From: CAZXSK01 sp964642855
GTDB taxonomy: Bacteria; Planctomycetota; Phycisphaerae; SM23-33
Length of the DNA stretch: 32,883 nucleotides
Direction of reading: 5' to 3'
NCBI GenBank assembly: GCA_964642855.1
Contig: CAZXSK010000050.1
Span: 1-32,883 of the forward strand
Positions 26,295 to 32,883 of the stretch are shown here, in pieces. Numbering within the stretch: position 1 is the first letter of the stretch; each line of letters opens with the position of its first letter. The notes under the pieces were generated by a model that saw only the letters and a program-made list of their open reading frames with translations, ran no database searches and had not been told where the DNA came from. A program made the position numbers and the translations under genes.

Positions 26295-27719
26295 TCAGCT
26301 TCCGGCGCGGTCGAAGACCTCGCGCGCGTTGGCGCCGCGGTGGTTGGCGTAGCCGGGCTCGTGGCTGCGGAACATCGGATGCACCACGGGATAGAACTCC
26401 AGGAACGGATCGCCCGTCTCGCGGAGATACTGCTCCAGCAGCCCTCGATGGTGCTCGAGGGCGTCGCGGCGGTCGGGGTCATCGATGAGCGTGCGCGTCT
26501 CGCCGGGGTCCTCGACCATGTCGAACAGCTCCTCGCCGTCGCCTTCGAGGTACCGCGTGTACTTGTAGCGGTCGGTGCGGATCATCCGCCCGGGCTCGAC
26601 GGTCAGGCCCCACTCGGTGTGCCACTGGCTGACGACATACTTCCGCTCCGACGCCGGGCCCGATCGGCCGGTCAGCTCGGGCAGCAGGCTTACCCCGTGC
26701 AGCCGGCCGGGCGGGTCGATGCCGGCGTAATCGCACAGCGTCGGCAGCAGATCCACCAAGGACGTCGGCTTGTCGATCGCCTCCCCGGGCGTGGCGACGC
26801 GTGGCCCGGCGACGATCATCGGCACGTGGGTGGGACCTTCGTAGAAGCTCACCTGCTTGGTGACCATCCGGTGGGCAGCCATGCCTTCGCCGTGGTCAGC
26901 CATGAATACGATCAGCGTATTGCCCGCGTCGGATCGGGCGTCGATGGCCTGGAGCACCCTCCCGGTGAATTCATCGGCCCGCCGGACGTAGTGGTAGTAG
27001 GCGGCGAGGTAGTGCCGGTAGTTTTCCTCGGTCCATGGCGTGGCCATGGCCAGCCGCCGGTGCGAGCAGCAGGTGTACTGTACCGGCAGCGGCCTGCTGG
27101 TGAAGTCGTGGGTGATGAAGTTCTCGGGCAGGGGGGGCAGTTCGGTGGGAATCGGCTCGTCGTCGTGGGCGCCCTGGTGCAGGCCGATCCACTCGCAGAT
27201 ATCGTGAGGCTGGTGGAAATCGGCGATCAGCAGGAAGGGCTGGTCGTGATCTTCGGCGAGGAAGCGTTCGGCCTGGGCGGCGGTGGCGGCGTCTTTGCGG
27301 ATGTTGTACCTCGCCGGCCAGGGGTCGACCTGCTCAACCTCCGCCGTCAGCGCCGGGTCGGCGACTTCGAAGCCGCGCAGCGAGCCGGCGTCGTGGGTCT
27401 TGCCGAAATGCATGCATCGGTACCCCGCGGCGGAGAACAGCTCCCCGAGGGTGGGCAGCTTCGGGTCGACATCGTGGTCGTGAAAGGCCATCCGGTTGGA
27501 CAACGCGCGGGTGGCATGCGGCAGGAGCCCGGTCCAGGTCGACGCCCGCGCCGGCCTGCACAGCGGGCAGGGGGTGTAGGTATTGGCCAGCCGCATTCCA
27601 CGGGCGGCGAGAGAGTCGATGTGGGGCGTCCGGACGTGCTCGTTGCCCCACGCGCCCACGGCGCCGGCGGAGAGTTGGTCGGTCTGGATGATGACGATGT
27701 TGGCGGGCTGGTCGGACAC
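26295..27719 (-). CDS. Type I sulfatase (formylglycine-dependent)
   Basis: Sulfatases remove sulfate esters, here probably from a polysaccharide or other organic sulfate. The 474-residue protein has the alkaline-phosphatase fold signatures: metal-site IQTDQL near residue 12, and the activation motif CRPAR (C-x-P-x-R) with Cys54, which is converted to formylglycine. HFGKTHD and FMADHGEG are further metal-site motifs, and GPTHVPMI is the late conserved segment. The start is a GTG at 27719 with GGAGG 6 bases upstream. There is no signal peptide, so a cytoplasmic location is likely, unlike most sulfatases. It is a single-gene unit on the minus strand. The fucosidase at 4654-5673 makes a sulfated fucan substrate conceivable, but this is inference. 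Confidence 0.93.
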   Translation of the reverse strand: MSDQPANIVIIQTDQLSAGAVGAWGNEHVRTPHIDSLAARGMRLANTYTPCPLCRPARASTWTGLLPHATRALSNRMAFHDHDVDPKLPTLGELFSAAGYRCMHFGKTHDAGSLRGFEVADPALTAEVEQVDPWPARYNIRKDAATAAQAERFLAEDHDQPFLLIADFHQPHDICEWIGLHQGAHDDEPIPTELPPLPENFITHDFTSRPLPVQYTCCSHRRLAMATPWTEENYRHYLAAYYHYVRRADEFTGRVLQAIDARSDAGNTLIVFMADHGEGMAAHRMVTKQVSFYEGPTHVPMIVAGPRVATPGEAIDKPTSLVDLLPTLCDYAGIDPPGRLHGVSLLPELTGRSGPASERKYVVSQWHTEWGLTVEPGRMIRTDRYKYTRYLEGDGEELFDMVEDPGETRTLIDDPDRRDALEHHRGLLEQYLRETGDPFLEFYPVVHPMFRSHEPGYANHRGANAREVFDRAGS

Positions 27720-27823
27720 GGCTGCCTCCGGAAGTCTGGACCGCGACTGCAGACGTCCGGTATACCGGGTCGGTCGGATGAGTGCAAACGGTCAGGACTG
27801 CAGGGTCTGCCGCCGGCCGAGGG

Positions 27824-28699
27824 TTAGAGGATCAGGCCGGGGTTCATTCCCACCGTTACCGAGCACCACATCTTGCCGAGTTCGCTGTCGAAATGCCGGT
27901 GGTCGCACGTGGTCGACCGCTGGGCGAGCGTGCGGATGTTGCTGGCGGTGGTGACGATCGGCAGGGAGATTTCCACGTCGAGACCCTGGGCGACCAGCAG
28001 GCGCTTGATCTGCCCGGCTGTGATGTTGGTCAGCTCGCTGATGGCGTCGCCCATATCGGCGCTGTCGGCGGGGATCTCGAAGCCGGCGAAGCGGCTGGCG
28101 ATGGCGGCGGCGGTGTTCTTCTGGAACCCCAGCACCACCGACCACTGCAGGCCGCCGAGAATGGCGATCGTTCCGAAGGCCACGTCCCCGTGGCGGACGT
28201 CTTCGTCGGGTTCGGTTGGGTTGAGCTCCAGGCCGGCTGTCTGCTTGAGCATTTCGACCATCGCTTCGGGGACGACCTCTCCGTGGGGCACCTGGGACGG
28301 GCCCGAGCGGTCGGGGATGGAGTCGACGAGCTTCTTGAGGCCCTTGGTCATGCGTTCCTTGTCGACGGGCTTGAGCAGGAAGCCGTCGACGCGGCCTTCC
28401 TCGATGGCGCTCTTGACGCGGTCTTCAGCCGACTCGGCGGTGATCATGATGGCCGGGGGATACTCCACGAAGTTCTCATGGAGTTCCTTGAGGAAGGACA
28501 CCCCGTCCATGCGGGGCATTTTCATGTCGACCAGGATCAGGTCGGTGTCGTCGGGCTTGAACTTCTCCATCGCGTCCAGGCCGTCGTCCGCCTCGGTGAA
28601 GTGGAACTCGGCCAGCTTGGTATCGTGGACGGCCTTCATGACCATCTTCCGGGTCATCACAGAGTCGTCGATGATCAGGACGTTGAGTTTTCGCGCCAC
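27824..28699 (-). CDS. Response regulator with CheX-like phosphatase domain
   Basis: From the GTG at 28699 the protein has 291 residues. An in-frame ATG at 28714 exists, but GCGAGG lies 7 bases upstream of the GTG and so supports it. Residues 1-120 are a receiver domain: acidic pair IIDDS, phospho-acceptor Asp58 in LVDMKMP, and Lys in LLKPVD. Residues about 140-291 resemble CheX/CheC-type domains. ISELTNITAGQIK carries the Glu222-x-x-Asn225 pair that such phosphatases use to remove phosphate from CheY-type receivers. A receiver joined to CheX suggests a regulated phosphatase or an adaptor. It is divergent from a hybrid kinase gene, with a small repeat element between them. There is no DNA-binding domain. 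Confidence 0.88.
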   Translation of the reverse strand: MARKLNVLIIDDSVMTRKMVMKAVHDTKLAEFHFTEADDGLDAMEKFKPDDTDLILVDMKMPRMDGVSFLKELHENFVEYPPAIMITAESAEDRVKSAIEEGRVDGFLLKPVDKERMTKGLKKLVDSIPDRSGPSQVPHGEVVPEAMVEMLKQTAGLELNPTEPDEDVRHGDVAFGTIAILGGLQWSVVLGFQKNTAAAIASRFAGFEIPADSADMGDAISELTNITAGQIKRLLVAQGLDVEISLPIVTTASNIRTLAQRSTTCDHRHFDSELGKMWCSVTVGMNPGLIL

Positions 28700-28857
28700 G
28701 ACAGTACCTCGCATGTACGGTAGAAGATTACGTCAGGGCAGGCCGAATCGGCGCTGCGTGGTTCCCGGTCTTGCGACCCCCGCTGGCAGGGCAGGCCGAC
28801 GTCATGGTGGCGCAGGCCCCGCGACCAACATCGGATAATCACCCCACACGGTTTACT

Positions 28858-29020
28858 AGGCTCTGTTTGAAAATGCTGGCTTGGCCCGAAAGCGCGGAGT
28901 TCGTCGGGCGGGCAAGGACGGTCAAGCAGGCAGATCCACTGGATCTGTCGATGAAGCCGGACGAAGCCGGCACGGTGAAGACCCGCTTGAAGCCCGTCAT
29001 TGGGTTATCAAACAGAGCCT
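28858..29020. mobile_element. 163-bp non-autonomous element (MITE-like) with 13-bp terminal inverted repeats
   Basis: AGGCTCTGTTTGA (28858-28870) and TCAAACAGAGCCT (29008-29020) are perfect 13-base inverted repeats. The right 90 bases recur at 1-90, about 91 percent identical and in the same orientation. It carries no transposase. An open frame from the left part to the right end is preserved between copies. No clear target-site duplication is visible. It sits in the divergent spacer between two signalling genes. Confidence 0.75.
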
Positions 29021-29077
29021 GAAGGCTGGGTTCTGTTTTCCGATGGCGCCAAAGGGGTTTCCTGACAAAGTGCGCGG

Positions 29078-29175
29078 GCCGATTTGACGATGAAAAATCG
29101 GCTGCCAGGCAGGATGAAAGTCCGTCCTGGCGGGGGTCGTCCGGGGAAGCAACACGCTCCTGAGCGATAAGTGTT
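29078..29175 (+). promoter_or_regulatory. Structured leader or small RNA upstream of the hybrid kinase
   Basis: Three consecutive stem-loops are visible. First, GCCGATTT (29078-29085) with AAATCGGC (29095-29102). Second, GCCAGG (29104-29109) with CCTGGC (29126-29131), enclosing a GGA-TGAAAG-TCC inner hairpin across a 2x2 internal loop. Third, AACACGCT (29151-29158) with AGCG and TGTT (ending 29175). TTTATTC follows and could act as a weak terminator. It matches no riboswitch class I could recognise. Confidence 0.45.
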
Positions 29176-29199
29176 TATTCTACCATAGCATGAGACGCC

Positions 29200-31395
29200 A
29201 TGAACGGAGTTACCAGCACGAACGCGTCGCTGGCGGGGGTCGCCCGAAGTCACGAGCCGACCGTTCTGACGGTCGAACTGAACTCGCTGAACCGCGAGTC
29301 GGTCATCGGCGAAATGCCCCTCCACGACTGCCAGGTCCCCCGAGACATGCTCGGAGCCGATCTCGGCGAACTGCTGCGAAGCCGGCCTGAACTGCCCGGC
29401 GTGGTCATCGTCGGCGGGCCCAGGCCCTGCGACATGCTCTCGCGACAGGAGTTCTACGAGAAGACCTGCGATACCCGGCGGGGTCCGGCGCTGCTGACCG
29501 GCCCGGTGGTGGAGTTTGTACGCACAGGCCACCCCGAGCCCCTGATCCTCTCGGGCCGGTGCGACATCCACGAAGCCACCCAGCTTGCCCTCCAGCGCGA
29601 CCATTCCCAGGTCTACGACCCGGTCGTGGTCCGCACCGAAAACGGCAAGCATCTGCTGCTGGATACCTTCGTGCTGCTCCAGGCTGAGTCGCACCTCGTA
29701 GCCACCACCAATGAGGAAATCCGCAGCCAGAAGGAAGCCGCCGAACAGGCCACCCGCGCCAAGAGCGCTTTCCTGGCGAATGTCTCCCACGAGATCCGTA
29801 CGCCGCTGAACGGCATCATCGGGTTCTCCGAAACCATCCTCAGCGCCACCGACCTCGGCGACGCCCAGGAACAGGCCCGGACGATCCTTGTGGAGTCCGA
29901 ACACCTGCTGGCGCTGATCAACCAACTGCTCGACCACGCCAAGATCGAAGCCGGCAAGCTGGAGCTGGAATACCTGCCCCTCTCGCCGCGCGAGCTGCTG
30001 GAGAGCCTCGTGTCTACCTGCCAGGTCCAGGCCAAGCGCAAAGGCCTGCAGCTGCGGACCGTCGTGGACGACCGTGTGCCGGATTACATCCTCGGCGATC
30101 CGCTGCGATTGCGGCAGATCCTGCTGAACCTGACCAACAACGCCCTGAAGTTCACGGGTGTCGGGTCGGTAACGGTGCGCGTGGAGACGCTGGAGGTCCA
30201 GGAGGCGTGGGCCCGCCTGCGGTTCAGCGTTACCGATACGGGCATCGGCATTCCCGAGGACAAGCAGGACGCGATCTTCGACAGCTTCACCCAGGCCGAC
30301 GGAACGGTCTCCCGCAAGTTCGGGGGCACGGGGCTGGGTACGTCCATCGCCCGGCAGATTGTCACGCTGATGGACGGAGACATGGGCCTGGAAAGCCAGC
30401 CGGGCAAGGGAAGCACCTTCTGGTTCGAGGTGGAAGTCGCCGTCTCCCCGCCGCCGGATTCCGACATGGATCTCTGGGGCCTGCGAAAGGACGACCACCC
30501 CGCGCAGGTAGACCAGGCCTCGCGCACGGGACACATCCTCATCGCCGAGGACTACCCCACCAACCAGCAGGTCGTCAAGATGCACCTCGAAGCAGCCGGG
30601 CATACCATCCAGGTGGCAGAGAACGGCGTCGAGGCGCTGGAAGCCTGCCGGCACGATCGCTTCGACCTGATCTTCATGGACATCCAGATGCCCGAGATGG
30701 ACGGGTTCGAAGCCGCCCGGCGGATCCGCTCGGAGGTCGACGACTACGCCGACGTGCCCATCGTCGCGCTGACGGCAAACAGCGAGATGGACATGCACGT
30801 CGAGTGCCTCGCCTCGGGCATGAACGACCTGATCACCAAGCCCGTCCGGCGCCAGCCGCTGCTGACGGCAGTCTCGGCCTGGCTGTCGACCCTCGACGCC
30901 CCCGTCGCGGGCGAGGAGCATCCGTCCGAAGCCGGGCCTCCGCAGTACGACTACCCCGACGAGTCGCCCGAGGAACAGGCCATCGCCGACGAGCTGGAAG
31001 ACGTTCCGTCCCTCCAGCCACCGCCAAAGGACGTCGAGCCCGGAAGCGACCCGATGGACCTGGACCTGGCGATCGAGGAGTTCGGCGGCAACGAGGGACT
31101 GCTCTGCTCGGTGGCCGGAGGGTTCATCGAGCAGGTGCAGGCGCAGCTTCCGGTGCTCAGGCAGGCCATCGACGACGGCGACCACGAGACGCTGCGGGCA
31201 GAGTCGCACAAGATCAAGGGCGCCGCGGGCAACCTGACCGCCGAGGCACTCAGCCAGGCCGCCCGGGCCCTGGAGATGATCGCCCGCGAGCAGAAGACCG
31301 ACCAGGCCGACGAAGCCTTCGACGAGTTCGAAACGCAATACGGGCGTTTGCGGGAGTACCTCGACGCCCTGGGCATTACCCCAGTGAGAGGATGA
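29200..31395 (+). CDS. Hybrid sensor histidine kinase (CBS-like sensor, HisKA, HATPase, receiver, HPt)
   Basis: The 731-residue protein has no TM helix, so it is a cytoplasmic sensor. Residues about 20-165 resemble the CBS-like N-terminal domain found in soluble kinases (SRQEFYEKTC, VYDPVVVRTENG). A short coiled coil (165-188) leads to the H-box SHEIRTPLNG with His197. The ATPase domain has NLTNNALKF, DTGIGIP and GGTGLGTSIARQ. A receiver domain at about 444-565 has acceptor Asp494 in FMDIQMPEMDG. An acidic, proline-rich linker (568-618) joins it to a C-terminal HPt domain with His670 in AESHKIKGAAGN. All phosphorelay residues are present. The ribosome binding site is weak; TACCAT at 29181-29186 may be a -10 box. 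The next gene follows after 4 bases. Confidence 0.93.
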   Translation: MNGVTSTNASLAGVARSHEPTVLTVELNSLNRESVIGEMPLHDCQVPRDMLGADLGELLRSRPELPGVVIVGGPRPCDMLSRQEFYEKTCDTRRGPALLTGPVVEFVRTGHPEPLILSGRCDIHEATQLALQRDHSQVYDPVVVRTENGKHLLLDTFVLLQAESHLVATTNEEIRSQKEAAEQATRAKSAFLANVSHEIRTPLNGIIGFSETILSATDLGDAQEQARTILVESEHLLALINQLLDHAKIEAGKLELEYLPLSPRELLESLVSTCQVQAKRKGLQLRTVVDDRVPDYILGDPLRLRQILLNLTNNALKFTGVGSVTVRVETLEVQEAWARLRFSVTDTGIGIPEDKQDAIFDSFTQADGTVSRKFGGTGLGTSIARQIVTLMDGDMGLESQPGKGSTFWFEVEVAVSPPPDSDMDLWGLRKDDHPAQVDQASRTGHILIAEDYPTNQQVVKMHLEAAGHTIQVAENGVEALEACRHDRFDLIFMDIQMPEMDGFEAARRIRSEVDDYADVPIVALTANSEMDMHVECLASGMNDLITKPVRRQPLLTAVSAWLSTLDAPVAGEEHPSEAGPPQYDYPDESPEEQAIADELEDVPSLQPPPKDVEPGSDPMDLDLAIEEFGGNEGLLCSVAGGFIEQVQAQLPVLRQAIDDGDHETLRAESHKIKGAAGNLTAEALSQAARALEMIAREQKTDQADEAFDEFETQYGRLREYLDALGITPVRG

Positions 31396-31399
31396 AACC

Positions 31400-32233
31400 A
31401 TGCGTATCCTGGTGGTGGACGACGAATACGTCAGCCGGACAAAACTCAAAGTGCTGCTGACCAAGTACGGCGACTGCGACGCAGCCCCCGACGGGGACAT
31501 CGCCCTGCGGCTGCTGGCCAGGTCGTACCAGGAGGGCATGCCCTACGACCTGGTGACGATGGACATCAACATGCCCGGCATGTCCGGCCAGGAGGTGGTC
31601 CGCAACATCCGCGAGCTGGAAGACAAACAGGCCGACACGGGCCGGCGAATCGAAAGCAAGATCCTCATGATTACCGCCAGCGACGATTCGAAAGAGATCA
31701 TGTCCTCCTTCCGCGAAGGCGCCGAGTGGTACCTCGTCAAGCCGGTGACGCCCGACAAGGTCGTCGAGGCGATGAAGAAGCTCGATGTCACGCCCGGACC
31801 GTTCTCCCAGGCCCCCAGGCCCGCTGAACCGGCCGCCGATGGCGGCGTTGCAGCCGACGCCGAGTCGCCCCTGGTCGCCATGCCCGATCCCAACACCGTC
31901 GACTGCAGCGACGTGGACATGGAATTCTGGGGCGAATACGAAAGCTCCACCGTCGCCAAGCTCGAAGAACTTGAAGCCGCTGCGATGGCCCTTGAACGCG
32001 GCGAGGAAATCGAAAGCTCCAGCCGCGAGGTCATGCGGACACTTCATTCACTCAAGGGCGAGGCAGGCATGATCGGCCTGCTGGCCGTCCAGCAGGTTTG
32101 TCACGACGTCGAGTCACTCTTCCGTGACGAAGGCAGGGACGTCAGCCAATCGACCGATCTGCTGCTGAAGACCAAGGACTGGATCGAGTCGGCCGTGCGA
32201 CACTGCGAAAAGGTCCGCGGCGCCGCCTGCTGA
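31400..32233 (+). CDS. Receiver-HPt protein, partner of the hybrid kinase
   Basis: The 277-residue protein has a receiver domain at 1-125: acidic residues in VVDDE, acceptor Asp55 in TMDINMPGM, Thr/Ser in MITAS and Lys in LVKPVT. An Ala/Pro linker (130-165) leads to an HPt domain at about 170-270 with His216 in RTLHSLKGEAGM. There is no DNA-binding or enzymatic output domain, so it should pass phosphate on or act as a sink. GAGG stands 8 bases before the ATG at 31400, and only 4 bases separate it from the kinase stop codon, so the two are one operon. Confidence 0.92.
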   Translation: MRILVVDDEYVSRTKLKVLLTKYGDCDAAPDGDIALRLLARSYQEGMPYDLVTMDINMPGMSGQEVVRNIRELEDKQADTGRRIESKILMITASDDSKEIMSSFREGAEWYLVKPVTPDKVVEAMKKLDVTPGPFSQAPRPAEPAADGGVAADAESPLVAMPDPNTVDCSDVDMEFWGEYESSTVAKLEELEAAAMALERGEEIESSSREVMRTLHSLKGEAGMIGLLAVQQVCHDVESLFRDEGRDVSQSTDLLLKTKDWIESAVRHCEKVRGAAC

Positions 32234-32346
32234 GACGCCTCCGCCAGCCGACGACCCTGCCCGGGGCCGAGAATCGCGGACATCATGATTTTCGCGGGGA
32301 GGCTCCGACTGGCCGGGGTCTCCCTGCAACCCTTTCCGGACAAATC

Positions 32347-32451
32347 TGCATTCAGGCTGGAATGGATGCCTACGTACCCAAGCCCGTCGAGATCAACCCT
32401 CTGCTCGCGGCCATCCGCAGTGTTCTGAAGCCCAAGCCGTCGCGAACCTGA
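32347..32451 (+). pseudogene. Orphan C-terminal tail of a receiver domain
   Basis: The frame from 32347 encodes CIQAGMDAYVPKPVEINPLL and then AAIRSVL, ending at TGA 32449-32451. This is the typical last part of a CheY-like receiver (AAGMDAYVxKPxxxxxLLxxI). No start codon, acidic pair or phospho-acceptor Asp is found upstream in any frame between 32233 and 32347, so the N-terminal two thirds are missing. It lies 113 bases after a receiver-HPt gene and is probably a decayed receiver gene or deletion remnant of a longer multi-receiver operon. Confidence 0.7.
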
Positions 32452-32558
32452 CTGCCGCCGCCGTAACGCTCTGCACCGCCCGACGGCCACGATCGAACGA
32501 TAACACATTCGCGCATATCGCGTTGCCGACATATCCGCCCGGTGCGATGTGTTCAGGG

Positions 32559-32656
32559 CCGGCAAGCATCGGCATCGGCCGGCAGAAATCAGCCAAGGCT
32601 GGCCATGGCCGGCCGTGGCCGTACACAGCCGGCAAGAACCGGCAAGGGCCGGCAAG
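32559..32656. repeat. CCGGCAAG short repeats, partly in 10-bp tandem
   Basis: CCGGCAAG occurs at 32559, 32629, 32639 and 32649; the last three are spaced exactly 10 bases apart. A variant CCGGCAGA lies at 32579. The surrounding 32452-32739 stretch is non-coding and rich in GGCCGG/GGCCAT palindromes. It also contains the 14-base palindrome GAGAACGCGTTCTC at 32715-32728. Confidence 0.6.
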
Positions 32657-32739
32657 AACGGGACAGGTTCGTGCAGGGCCTTGCAGATCCCCCGGGAAAC
32701 GCGCTCGGTAACCCGAGAACGCGTTCTCCGCCCCGGAAA

Positions 32740-32883
32740 CCCGTTCGCCCCACGCGCGGGAAAAGCGTCGGTGGACGGGCTCAGCCTACGAAGATCGCGA
32801 CGACCCGTTCGCCCCACGCGCGGAAAAAGCTAGATCCCGAAGGTCCTCCCGGCCCTCTTTCACTCGTTCGCTCCATACGCGGG
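32740..32883. repeat. Interspersed 27-bp direct repeats at the window edge
   Basis: CCCGTTCGCCCCACGCGCGG plus AAAAGC-type tails occurs at 32740-32766 and 32804-32830, 27 bases with one mismatch, spaced by 37 unrelated bases. A degenerate third copy begins at 32863 (CTCGTTCGCTCCATACGCGG) after 32 bases and is cut by the window end. No gene is supported in 32452-32883. Confidence 0.6.

Noticed and set aside
29112..29124. Resemblance to the RNase P RNA 5' conserved segment (GATGAAAGTCCG)
   Set aside because: Only a short match; the other conserved RNase P segments (such as ACAGNRA) are not found in the spacer.
29139..29155. Resemblance to the SRP RNA apical loop (GTCCGGGGAAGCAAC)
   Set aside because: Two bases of the conserved tetraloop region are absent, and the flanks do not form the long SRP hairpin.
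29008..31539. 843-residue minus-strand open frame
   Set aside because: It is antisense to the hybrid kinase with all phosphorelay motifs; it has no motif of its own.

Overview
This looks like chromosomal DNA from a GC-rich planctomycete, most likely of the Phycisphaerae/Planctomycetia type. That assignment is an inference. It rests on one pseudopilin gene with the GFTLIELL start typical of the multi-copy planctomycete pilin-like proteins, a DUF1080 glycosidase, a GH29 fucosidase and a formylglycine-type sulfatase, a PA14 lipoprotein, a eukaryote-like UDP-sugar pyrophosphorylase, and a phoH / 7TM-HD / ybeY neighbourhood. No tRNA or rRNA gene, prophage, intact transposase or defence system was recognised.

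Layout. 1-90: truncated copy of a small repeat element, seen complete at 28858-29020. 169-3795: chromosome partitioning gene parB with two parS-like palindromes just upstream and no parA beside it, then asparagine synthase and a divergent dUTPase/MazG-like gene that share one symmetric bidirectional promoter. 3941-6427: DUF1080 protein, alpha-L-fucosidase and endonuclease III, all on the minus strand. 6436-11205: a very large three-part fusion, indolepyruvate ferredoxin oxidoreductase alpha and gamma parts joined to a GltD-like NAD(P)H oxidoreductase. 11390-15709: PA14/HEAT-like lipoprotein, four-helix-bundle protein, NAD kinase and UDP-sugar pyrophosphorylase. 15710-16450: a 741-bp gap with a near-consensus promoter and RNA-like hairpins. 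16451-17266: pseudopilin. 17463-23161: phoH, pgpH-like 7TM-HD phosphodiesterase and ybeY, a known conserved order, here broken by an antiparallel GT87 membrane glycosyltransferase. 23146-27719: ComF-like protein and HEAT-like membrane protein (4-bp overlap), then a sulfatase. 27824-32233: a signalling locus with a CheX-like response regulator divergent from a hybrid histidine kinase and a receiver-HPt protein. 32347-32451: a broken receiver-domain tail, followed by short repeats to the window edge.

How the genes may work together. Fucosidase, DUF1080 protein and sulfatase fit use of sulfated fucose-rich polysaccharides, but they are not in one operon and lack obvious signal peptides. The last three intact genes supply kinase, receivers, two HPt domains and a CheX-type phosphatase-like domain without any DNA-binding output, so they may form a closed phosphorelay. 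Several genes have a sigma70-like promoter whose predicted start site falls on or within a few bases of the start codon, which suggests leaderless mRNAs.

The most interesting unexplained items are the structured leader at 29078-29175 upstream of the kinase, the structured gap at 15984-16404, the small 13-bp-TIR element, the bidirectional promoter at 3259-3288 and the three-part oxidoreductase fusion.
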